Part shown: positions 10,059 to 22,000 of the stretch, piece after piece
How positions within the stretch are numbered: the first letter of the stretch is position 1
Layout: each line of letters starts with the position of its first letter
From: Ursus arctos
Lineage: Eukaryota; Chordata; Mammalia; Carnivora; Ursidae
DNA length: 64,000 bases
Assembly (NCBI RefSeq): GCF_023065955.2
Contig: NW_026622874.1
Location: 25,477,772-25,541,771, forward strand
Reading direction: 5' to 3'
Made by a program: the position numbers and the translations under genes
The notes under the pieces: generated by a model
The model's database searches: none
Told to the model about the DNA's origin: nothing
What the model saw: the letters and a program-made list of their open reading frames with translations, nothing else

Positions 10059-13000
10059 GTGAGTGTCCCCGTGAGCTCCACTGGAGGAGGAGGTGGCCGT
10101 GCTGCCAGCCCGCACCTCCCCGCTCTTCTCTCTGGAGGGGGAGGGGAGACAAGTGGAGACTAGGGAGGGGACAGTGAGGACGGCTTAGCTTGCAGGGCCA
10201 TGACCAAGCGTCCAGAGGCATCCCCTCCCCGTACTACCTGGACTGTGAAAACCGTGCCCCCAACCAAGCCCCTGGGGAAGGGGATTTCTTGTGGGCTGTG
10301 CGTGGAGATACAACTTATTTGGGGTTCAAGGAGATCAGCAGCTCTGCAGGTGGGGCGGGAGACACGCGTCCCAGCCCACACTGGGGCTCTAGTGGAGCAC
10401 GGGGCCCTACTTCGAAGGAGGGAAAACAGCATCTGGGCAGGAAAAGGGAAATGGCCCTCCTGAGCTTTGTAGTTGGCGTTGTTGGGGGTGAGCTCCCATT
10501 GTCCATTGAGTTTGGAGCGCCGGCCCGCAGAGTGGTGAGACCACAACACGCCCAGAGGCGTCTGAGCACGTTTGCAGGCTGGGCTGCGGGGGAGCAGGGC
10601 TCCGGAAGACAACTCAATTCAGTGGGGGCGTTTTTACTGAGTAATGTGAGGGGAGGAAAGCAGTCGTTCGAACTCGGCGATGATGTTGGAAGGAAAACAA
10701 AATGAAATCAGCCAAACTAAACTTTCCTCAGCTTTCTATTAGCAACTGGGATTTTCCCACAGTGCTAAAGGAAGTGAGTGCTTTCTTTTTAACTCCCTGA
10801 TTTCATCCAGGCTCTTTGACAGGTTTCCCCCATTTCTTATCCAGCCTTTCGGAACAGAACTGCCTTAACTTATTTTTCCCTGTGAGCTGTCCTGACTCCA
10901 TCTTTGATTGCTCGATTGTTTGTTTGGAGATAGAAACTTCATTTGCACTTTGCCATATTATCTTTGTAGCCATTAAACAAATGCAAAAAAGGTGGATTCT
11001 CATGCTATTGTAACTTGTCAGCTTTATGTTTTAAATGTCGGACATAAACAAATCTGGGAACTACAAAGTTCCCAGATCAGTCCTATTAACCACGAAGCGT
11101 CCCTCTGCTTGGAGCTAGTTGCTAGCTTCCTATTTCTGCCTGACCAGTTGGTTGAGTGTGTGTGTGTGTTTTAAGGATTCTTCTCAGAGAATTTACATGC
11201 TACTTTAGGTGAAGTACTTTGTTATCCATGATACAGTAAAATATATTTATATACTTCTTAACATTTTCCTAAAAGGATTTTTTCTTCATCCTACTTAAAG
11301 TAGGATGCTACTACTTAAAGGAAAATGCTGTGTTGCAGATTGATTGGTAATATGTGGCTCTCTACCTGGAAAATGTGTTATTTGTTAGAAAGATTAGTTT
11401 AGGGGTTAATTTTTAAATGTTAAAGCCGTGCATCTTTTCCTCCAATGAAAATTCTTAATGCTTAGGTTGCAAAGGTTATCTCTGGCAGTGGAAACCAGGG
11501 ATAATCAGAAATTTTTTGTTTGTTTGATTTTTAATGGAATCTGTGAAAATGCGAAATTGCTCTGACATCTTGGCCTTTTTTTCCTGATAGTATCCAATAT
11601 AGTCTACCAGTGCTCGCTCACTGATTAGATATCACTGCTGTATTGGAATATTGGCCTGGATTCTTGGTTGACTTTTATATCATTTTAGCTCATGTCCTTA
11701 AGGTGTCTGAAGGAAGAGATTGGCGAGACCTTCTGCTGAAAAAGTATAATTGGCCACATGGGTGGCTGTGACAGAATATTTGGAGAGCCGTGTACCCCTA
11801 TTTATTAAAAGTATTGAAAATGCATTGCACGATATGGAAAATTAGATGCCTAAGTTGTAGCCCTTAGCCTAGCAGCTGATGGCTCTGAGAAACAACTCAC
11901 CCCAAAATAAGTAGAAATGACAGGTGATAAATTAAGCGATAAAGCAAATGTTACAGAAGATTAAGTGCCCCAGTAGTTCTGAGAAAAGCAACTCATTAGA
12001 AATGGTTATGATTGGAAAAGCTTTTAGAAGTAGTAGTAGGTCTTGAATTAGGTTATGAAGATGGGTAGAATTGAGATAATTCAGGCCTGTGTCTCTCTTA
12101 ATTGGTCTGCCTGTTTCTAGTCATCTGCCCTTGGTTCTGTTGGATCAGTGCTGTCTGAAATATAATGTGAGCCATATATGCCATTTTACATTTCCTAGTA
12201 GCCATGTTAAAAAGTAGAAAGGGGCACCTGGCTGGCTTAATCAGTGGAGCATGCAACTCTTGATCTCCGGGGCATTGGGCATAGAGGTCACTTAAAAAAA
12301 AAGTGAAAAGAAACTGGTAAAATTAGGGGCGCCTGGGTGGCACAGTCGTTAAGCGTCTGCCTTCGGCTCAGGGCGTGATCCCGGCGTTCTGGGATCGAGC
12401 CCCACATCAGGCTCTTCTGCTGGGAGCCTGCTTCTTCCTCTCCCACTCCCCCTGCTTGTGTTCCCTCCCTCGCTGGCTGTCTCTGTCAAATAAATAAATA
12501 AAATCTTAAAAAAAAAAAAAGAAACTGGTGAAATTAATTTTAATGTTATCTTTAATATATTCAGAATATTTCAGCATGTGGTTAATATGAAGTTTATAAT
12601 GGGATAGTTTACTTTTTTGTTTAAAGTTTTCAAATTTGGAATATATTTTATATGTATAGCACATCTCAGTTTGGACACTAAATTTTCATCACGAATATTT
12701 GATCTGTATTTAGAGTTCATTAAATTTACAGTTGAAAAAGTAGATTCACGGGGCGCCTGGGGGGCACAGCGGTTAAGCGTCTGCCTTCGGCTCAGGGCGT
12801 GATCCCGGCGTTCTGGGATCGAGCCCCACATCAGGCTCCTCCACTATGAGCCTGCTTCTTCCTCTCCCACTCCCCCTGCTTGTGTTCCCTCCCTCGCTGG
12901 CTGTCTCTGTCAAATAAATAAATAAAATCTTAAAAAAAAAAAAAGAAACTGGTGAAATTAATTTTAATGTTATCTTTAATATATTCAGAATATTTCAGCA

Positions 13001-16000
13001 TGTGGTTAATATGAAGTTTATAATGGGATAGTTTACTTTTTTGTTTAAAGTTTTCAAATTTGGAATATATTTTATATGTATAGCACATCTCAGTTTGGAC
13101 ACTAAATTTTCATCATGAATATTTGATCTGTATTTAGAGTTCATTAAATTTACAGTTGAAAAAGTAGATTCACGGGGCGCCTGGGGGGCACAGCGGTTAA
13201 GCGTCTGCCTTCGGCTCAGGGCGTGATCCCGGCGTTCTGGGATCGAGCCCCACATCAGGCTCCTCCACTATGAGCCTGCTTCTTCCTCTCCCACTCCCCC
13301 TGCTTGTGTTCCCTCTCTCGCTGGCTGTCTCTGTCACATAAATAAATAAAATCTTAAAAAAAAAAAAAAAAAAGTAGATTCACATACCCAAACATTCCAA
13401 ACATATTTAAAAATTTTCCAGTAACGGAATTGCATATCAGGTTTTAAATTGAACTGAAATAAGAAAATTAGTTCCTTAGTCACACCAGTGCATCGCAGGC
13501 GTTCTGTGGTCACATGTGGAGCCCACGTTGGGTAGCAGAGGTATAGCTCTTCTAGAACTCAAGCAGGGGTTCCGTACTTAACATCATTTAGTGGCTGCCT
13601 GTTGCCTACAGAGTAAAGTCCAAACACTTCATGACCACCGTGATCCAGCCGTCCTTTTCCCCTCTCCCCACTCTGCCTACCCTCAGCACAGAGCCCCAGC
13701 AAGGTCAGACTTGGTAAGTTCTTGGTAAGTATGACTTGGTAAGTTCTTGGTAAGTATGACTCCATCCTGGGTGCTCTTACTCCACGGACTCCTGCTCTGC
13801 CTGGGTCACCCACTAAGCTTTGAAGATTCAGTGTAAGCATCTGCATTGCCTCCAGGAAGTGCTTCCCTTGGCACTCATAACGCATTATTGCACCTCTTCC
13901 TCTGGCTGTCTTTCATTATTAGACTATGAGCTCTGAGGGTTGGGACTGTTTATTTTCCCTGTATTTCCAGCCCAGCACCTTGAATATACAGCATAAATGT
14001 TAAATAAATACTCGTGGTGGTGGTGCGGGTGGTTAAGGAGTAGTGATTCATGGGTGGGAACATTGCCAGCAGATGCCCTGAGATGGGCATTGTGTATTAG
14101 AAATGATCAAGGAGAGCATCCCAGGTGGTGTAGGAAGTTTATTTAAGGGAAGTAATAATAATAGCTAACATTTTAAGGATGCAACTCCTATCCAGGCATT
14201 TTGTGCTACGTAAGCACTTTATAAAAAATTTCACTTGATGGGAACAGCTCTGTGATGTGGGCACTAGCCCCATTTTAGAGATGAGGAACTGAGGGAGCAC
14301 AGAGGGGTTAAGTTATTTGCCTGGGGTCACACAGCTAATAAGTGGTAGACCCAGGATTCAAATTTGAACTGCCTGATTCTACTCACACTGTTAAAATGTC
14401 ACAATGCAGGTAGAATAGGGTCAAGGAGAGCCTCATTTTGAAGCCATTGGAGATTTTTAAATCTGGGAAGTGGAATGAAATGAACGTTTTTAGGAATATT
14501 GATTTGGTAGTACTGTTGGATGCATCAGTGTGAGGAAAGATTTAGAAGGGGACTAGTTAGAAAGCTGTGTTAATCGAAATATGCAGTTCTTAATGCCTGG
14601 ATGTTTGAGGCTGGTTATGTGAGGTTTTGACACTATCAGTGTCCTGTTCAGAGCAGGATCCCAGGACACAGAGAAGAAAACCACCGCAGTGGGGCAGCTG
14701 AGCTCTCAGGGCACATGTGGCCCCTACCTGGCGTAGACATTCACAGTGGTATTTACAGCACCAGAACTCGGTCCCTGAAACTCCAGGCTCTCCTAAATCA
14801 CCTCTGGCCTGCCCTTAACTCGTAGCCTCTCTGGTGGATCCTCTCCATGTGCTCTCACTGGGAGCTTGATTATGCCCATTGTGTCAGGTACTCCCTGTGT
14901 ACCTGAGCACATCCTGGTCACTCTGGCCCCATTCTCTCCCCTCCCTACAAACGCCTGACCAGACTTTCCTCCTCTTAGCCCTCCACTCCTGACTCCCCAT
15001 TCACCTTCAGTCTCATGTCCACTTGATCATCGTGTCCTATCAGTGCCACCCCTTGGATATTTCTAGAATCTTCTCTCCCTCTCTAGCTATGGTTCTTCTA
15101 CCCTAGCGCATGTCCTCGTTCTCTCTCACCTGGACTCCTGTAAGCAACTTCTTCAGCAAGCTTCGCACTGCTACAGATGTATCCACACAGACACGATCAG
15201 GTCATTTCTCTATTCAGAATCCTCTATTCTGACATCCTTATTGAGTGTCTGTTTTTGTGTGCTGGGAGCTGAGGGTACAGCAGTGAACAGACTAAATCCC
15301 ATCCTTATGGAGCTTGCATTCTGAGGACAGGAAACAGACAAATAACGTGATATGTCAGGTGGTGATAAGTTCTGTAAGAATAAAGAGGGTTAAAGAGAAA
15401 GGAAAAGTGGATTCTGGGTGTAATTTTTCTTTTTATCTGACTTCAGGAGGCAGCGAAGTTTGCTGAAAGAACTGTTTTTTTGGTAATCAGGCTGACCTAA
15501 CATTGGGATCTCACCTTTCAGTTACTTGGTGTAACTTTGGGCAAGTTAATTCTCTTTGAACCTATTTGTACAAAATGGGTTAGCAATGTACAAAATTGGC
15601 TTAAAAATACCTGCTTTATTGGTTATAAGGATTAAATGAGTTAATGTATGTAAATTACCTAGCAGTTGGGGGCACATACTAAATGCCCAATAAATACTTT
15701 CTTTTAAATGTCTGTTTCTATGTTTCCATCCAAATAAGCTGCCCTTTCTGAGAGGAGAGACCATGTCTTACTGGTTTTTGAGTAACATTTAAACTAACGT
15801 TAAATTAATATATGCTTATTTTAGAAAATCTAGGAAACAAAAATATAAGAAGGAGAATAAAAATTTATTGAAATGCCACCATCCAAAAAGAATTTGTTAA
15901 AATTTTGGTGTCTTTTGATCTTTATTTCTATTAATAGTTTTAGGCAGTCCTTTTCATCAGTTTTTGATCTCAGGATATATCAGGCATTGTGCTAAGAACC

Positions 16001-19000
16001 TAACAATAATTACTATTATTTTTTTAAAGATTTTATTTATTCAACAGAGATAGAGACAGCCAGCGAGAGAGGGAACACAAGCAGGGGGAGTGGGAGAGGA
16101 AGAAGCAGGCTCATAGTGGAGGAGCCTGATGTGGGGCTCGATCCCATAACACCAGGATCACGCCCTGTTATCACGCCCTGAGCCGAAGGCAGAGGCTTAA
16201 CCGCTGTGCCACCCAGGCGCCCCAATAATTATTTTTTTTAATCCTTATAAAGTAAGTACTGGTGCTATTATTATCATTAAAAAGAAGAAAATGAAACTTA
16301 GTAAAAAAAAAAAAAACAACAACAAAAACACAGAACTTCAGGCTTATAAGTGAAAAGGCCAGAATTTATATATGTGTGTATTATTATTATTGAATAATTG
16401 TTTCAGAAGTTGGCATGATACTATATTATAATCTTTTCCTCTGTTATTTTTTTTTCCATTGAGGCGTTTTATTTGCACATATGTATCCCTAGAAAAAGGA
16501 TCCGAGGATTTTCCCTCCTGTGTGCTTTCATCTTGCTTCTTCATGGTTCGTGATGCCATTGGTTGTCAGAGGTTGATTGATGCCACAGGTTGTCAGTACA
16601 ACGAAACCAAACTGGTGGGATGGGAGCAGATTATTCTGCCATTTTTCTAGATCTTTGGGTTGTACATCAAATCTAGGACTGATCACTCCACACTTGTTTA
16701 ACTTGCCCGTGAGGTTCACAACAATTTTCCCCGCTCTGTGAACGTTACTGATTTCAAATTCGCCAGTGTAACCATGCTTTATCATCATGGTTAGAAACTG
16801 GATGATGACTTTGGAGCATAGCCTAATAAGAACCTGACATTTGCCTCTTTTCAGCATTGTTAATGCTCTTGAGAGCATCTGCCAGGACATTCTCGTGCAC
16901 ATATGGCAGCGCGGAAAGAGGATGGGAGGGCTATCTGTATTTTTTTATATCCTTAAAATGTCTTCAGTGGGAGGGCTTTTAATGACTGCATTGTATTTTG
17001 TCATAGAAATGTAATATAAATGAGGGCACCTGGGTGGCTCAGTCGGTTAAATGTCTGCCTTTGGCTCAGGTCATGATTCCTGGGTCCTGGGATTGAGTTC
17101 GAGTTCCGGCTTCCTGCTCAGCGGGGAGTCGGCTTCTCCCTCTCTCTCTGCCCCTCCCCTCTGCTTGTGCTCTTTCTCTCTCTAGCATGCTCTCTCTCTC
17201 AAATAAGTAAATAAAATCTTTTTTCCAAATGTAATATAAATGATTACCTAGGATGACAGTTAAGATATTTCTAATTTATCACTATTACAAATAAAATAGT
17301 GGCAAGGAGAATGAATGCCTGACAGGTCTTTATTGCTGCTTCTATTTCCATAGCCTGTATTTCTTTAGCAGATTTGCTAATTGAGAGAGTAAGCACATTT
17401 TCAAAGCTTCTGATGCATATTACCAGATTGCCCTCCAGAATACACGCCTATCTCCTCTCTATCTCCCACCCGCACCCATTTCCCCTGATCTCTTAACAGT
17501 CCTGGGATTCTCATTTTAAGAAATCATATTTGAGGGCACCTGGGTGGCTCAGTCGTTAAGCATCTGCCTTCAGCTCAGGGTGTGATCCCAGCATTCTGGG
17601 ATCGAGCCCCACATCAGGCTCCTCCGCTGGGAGCCTGCTTCTTTCTCTCCCACTCCCCCTGCTGTGTTCCCTCTCTCGCTGGCTGTCTCTCTGTCACATA
17701 GATAAATAAAATCTTAAAAAAAAAAGAAAAAAAGAAATCATATTTGAGGGGCGCCTGGGTGGCACAGCGGTTAAGCGTCTGCCTTTGGCTCAGGGCGTAA
17801 TCCCGGCGTTATGGGGTCGAGCCCCAGATCAGGCTCTTCCGCTATGAGCCTGCTTCTTCCTCTCCCACTCCCCCTGCTTGTGTTCCCTCTCTCGCTGGCT
17901 GTCTCTATCTCTGTTGAATAAATAAATAAAAAATCTTTTAAAAAAATCATATTTGAATCCTGTTGTTTTCATCTTTGTATTTTGTAGGGACTCATGCGGT
18001 GCTTGTTTGATGAGTGCATCCATTTTGAGTTTTGGGTATTTTTCCCTATCTTGCTGTAAGCCTTTTAGAACTTGCAACTTCCAATTGAATGGCCAAGAAA
18101 ACTACAAAATTGAGCATTGGAATATGAGAGTCTGTTGGTACCAAGTGAGCTTCTTCTGTAGGTGAAAGGCATGAATGTTGCGGCTCTTTACTATGTTGTT
18201 GTTTTGGAGGCTTTGTGTGCCTGAGTAAGGATAGTTTCCAGGTTCTTGGCTGTGGATCAATGTTGAAATAATGGCCTAAGTAAGCAGATGAGCAATATGG
18301 TATATGTTGTATTCTTTAACCAGCATTTGTCCGCATGTGCAGTCTTCTTAACTCTAGATTATGAGTTCCTTGCAGGCAGGCGTGTGCATTTTATTCACAA
18401 TGTTGAGAGAACTGTTTCTTGGTCTAATCACTGAAAAAGAAATCACATGCCTGCAAGGTAGTTTTAGTCTAATACAAATGAATGTAAGTCTAATCTCAGT
18501 TCTCTTTTTTAAAGTCAGAATCAGATGTTTCACTGTAAAAAGTTTGCAAACGTTTGTTATAAATTTATTGAATGCCTAATACTGTATTTGGCTGAAATTG
18601 TAGTCTGGTTGGACAACACCATGCAGACACCCGGAGTATAGGCGAAAGACAATGTGCATTGTGTGGAAGATTTCAGAGTAGAGTTGAGATGTTATGAAGA
18701 CTGAAAAAAGGAAAGACCCCAGTGGGAATGTTGGTCAAGGACATTTTAGTGAAGCAGGTAATAGGGTCTCATTCTAGCCCTTAAAGAAAATGTCTACTTT
18801 TCATTTGCAGAGATGTAGGGACTCTTGGCTGGGAAAGAAGCGACCAGAAGTCTAGAGCCAGGAATGAGAAAGGGGAGGGTGGGAAGGAGAACTGCCAACT
18901 GACACAGATTTTGTTTCAGTAAGAAATCAGGTTGGATATTAAAGTGGGCCAGTTTGGGGGAGGAAGATGTGGAATACCCAGCTGAGAAGTTTAAATTTAA

Positions 19001-22000
19001 TCTGTTTCCTATTGTAAATTCTTAACCAGGTGGCAGTTTTAACTAGCAGTTACTGTTTACTAGCCTGTGGGCAAATCAGGTCTTCTGATTCCACAAAAGA
19101 AATAGATTTGTCTGAAGGCTTAGCAAAGATAGGATTGAATAGGTCTTGGTACTGGAAGGCACCTCATAGAGTCGGAAGCATTTGAGGCAAACAGCCTAGA
19201 TGCCTAAGCTCCAATTCTCCTGTTTGTTCAACGAGTGCAGACTAGATATCTTGAAAGTTCCTTCCAGATCTAAAATCCAGTGACTGCACTTAAGTAGATG
19301 TTGTGCAAGGTGAGAACTTTTAAGAGGAAGAGTGTCTAGACAAGTTTGAAATCTTGGAAGATAGAGGCACTATTGACTGAAAGGGGGAAGCTAGAGAAGG
19401 AAGCAGACTTTTTCTCTGCTTTATCTTTATCTAAATTTTAAAAATTTTTTAAATTAATTAATTTATAGGCAGGATAAGATCAGTTTGGTTTTAGGCAAAT
19501 GGAATGGTCCTATAGGCAGCTAAAAATAAAGGAATTAGTCCTGGTGAGTGACTAGGGTTGGTAATGCGGTTGGGGAGTCAACAGCTGAAAGGGATCTTTT
19601 GAACCTGTGAGTATTGATGAACGCCTAGAAGCTATGAAAAGTGCTAGGAAACACTAGGACCAAATAGAGGAAAAGGAAAGAGAAAACTGGTAGAAACTAG
19701 AAGACCACAATGACACAAAAACAAAGGAAGTGAGAGTTTCAAGAAAATAGCTCTGAAGGCTGTAGTGGCAAGTACATTGAAAGTGAAGACACATTCAAGC
19801 CATCATGACTTTGATCTGCGGTGTCGTTGGTAGCAGTAGCACTATCCCAGGGGGGTTGTGGAAGCAGCAGCAAATTGAGGTCAAAATTGTATATAACCGT
19901 GGGTAACTAAGTAGAGTCAATTTTCCCCCCACAAGAGTAATTGCAAAAGGTATCACCGTACAGTTGAATTTGGAAATGACAGCGAGGTCAAGTGAAAGGA
20001 GTGTGTGTGGTTTTCCCCTTAAATACAGAAGATGTGAGTGTGGAAGTCAAGCAGTAACAAGAGCTCCTCCCTTACCTAGCACAAGGGATTGGTAGTGGAA
20101 AGAGGCTGGTAGGCTAGGGGGCCGGAGGGGGGATATGGTTGCAGAGGCTTGCACAGCCTGGGTTTTTCAGGTTTCGTTACTAGAATGGAAACCATTTGCC
20201 TTTCCTAGCCTCTGAGTATATTGATGAAACAGGAACCTCTCTGTAAAGAGTCGTGCAGAAGGAGCACTGCCCTAGATACTGGTCTTGGGGCCGATTGTCT
20301 TTTTCTAAAGGTGGCCACCCCGGTATATATCCTGCCCCATTTGCTTTTCTTAAATTGTGAAGCTGGCATTCTTCTATCAAGCTGGGATCCTAATTTCTTT
20401 CCCTGGGACCTGGGAAGACCTTTGTAATTGCCTCAACTGACAGAATGAGTCAGAAATGACACTGCTTGACTCCTGAAGCTTAAGCCCTAAGAGACAGCCA
20501 GTACAGCTTCCACCTGCATCTTCCTGACTCGGGATGCAAGGCTGGGGTGTCCTGAGCTAACATGTGAGAAGTCCAGCTACACCGAAGCCGCTCTGCTAGA
20601 GAGATCATGTGGAGAGACACAGACACAGAGACACTACCGAGGAGCCTATGTTTTTGCAGCCACAGACACTGTGAAGCAGGGACCAGCCATTTCTTCTGTG
20701 TTTGGCACGATTTCCCGACCCGCAGAATCCATGAGCGTAATAAATGCTTGTTTTACTCCACTACGTTTTGGGGGGGTGGTTATACAGACACAGTGACTGG
20801 AACAGATGCCAGTTCGGAGTCTATCAGCATGATCAAAGAAGAAAGGAGAAATCAGTAGGCTGATGGAGGTTTCAGCTACAATTATTGTGCAACTTGTTGG
20901 CATAGCTGAATGACAGATTCTGCAAAACCAAAGCTTCTTCATGGTTGAGATACTCCTTCCTCAAACTTTACTGAGAAACTTGGCAAGATCTAGATAAGAA
21001 AACTTGGTGATTTTTATGGACATCTGGATGTATTGCCTTTAGCCCTAGAGGTTGGTTGGGATGGTGGGCCCTTACGCATGGTGGAACAGACTAGAATGTT
21101 GTACGGGAGAGGCTCAGCTAGCAATGACAGAGGGTTAGTGTTTGACTGGCTTTGGAAACAAGCTAGGTTAGTTCTGACAGTGTCAACTTTTTATTTATAA
21201 TGAATGGAAGAACCTGGTTTTGAAAGCTTTGATGACTTCATTTTTGCCGAAAAGATATATTCTTCAAAGATGTAGACTGTGTTTTCACTCTTGGCAGTTG
21301 CTTACCAGTAGTTCCCTGGGCTTTGAGGCGGACTGCAGTGAAGGACCTTCATTCTGGTGTTCATGGAGTTTAATCCATGAGGATATGACAGGTCCCTTGA
21401 TTTTGATAGACCATTTGGTAGACAGCAAGGTGGAAGATCTTCACCCTTAGGATTTTCCAACACTGTGACTCTTGTTGCCACAGACTGTGTCAGACAGAAC
21501 TGACTTTGGAAACATCTGTAACAGATGTGGCAGCAGAAAATCTGTTTGACTTTTGTGGGCACTTCTCAGGGTCAGCAGCTAAACCTGTACTACCTAGGAG
21601 AGTAAACAGCAAGTTTTTGGTGAAATGGTGCCAGACAGGATTCCCAGAGCTGTTGGTGAGCAGATGGTTAACCAAGAAGTTTGTTAAGCTGAAGAGCTCC
21701 AAAAATTCAAGGTATACCTGGCCCCTCATGGAAAGTTCTGGGCATCAGATTTCAGTCATTCCCTTCACATAGTTGAAAGAAAAACCTCAAACAAGTAAAC
21801 CAGACTTCACAGGAAAAGGAAAGCAGTGTTTTGTGATTTTGACCTTTCTGGAAACTATACACAAAAGTGGCTCTCTGTCACCTAAGGAGTCAGCAGCTGC
21901 TGCTTTCTGGTCAGGGTGCTGCGCTCCTCACAGGGCGCTGTGCTCACATGGGCTGTGCAGAGCTGGCAGTGCCGGGCATGTGGGGCGGGGGGGGAAGTGC

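Larger units (their letters stand above)
9590..10080 (+). promoter_or_regulatory. STX6: CpG-island promoter and 5' UTR of STX6
   Basis: GC content and CpG density jump sharply here compared with the AT-rich flanks. The island holds GC boxes (GCCCCGCCTC at 9611-9620), a CACGTG E-box in GTCACGTGAG (9677-9686), and an ETS-type CGGAAGTG (9695-9702). No TATA box is apparent, which is normal for a housekeeping trafficking gene. The stretch before the coding ATG contains no upstream ATG on the + strand over more than 400 bases. The transcription start is not determinable from sequence; I expect it between about 9690 and 9850. Confidence 0.8.

Noticed and set aside
12571..13255. Repeated 86-codon minus-strand frames
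   Set aside because: They are two copies of the same antisense SINE plus flanking repeat, duplicated with the 424-bp unit.
16528..16902. 124-codon minus-strand gene related to a ribosomal protein
   Set aside because: It is intronless with a poly(A) tail and frameshifts, so it is listed as a pseudogene rather than a gene.
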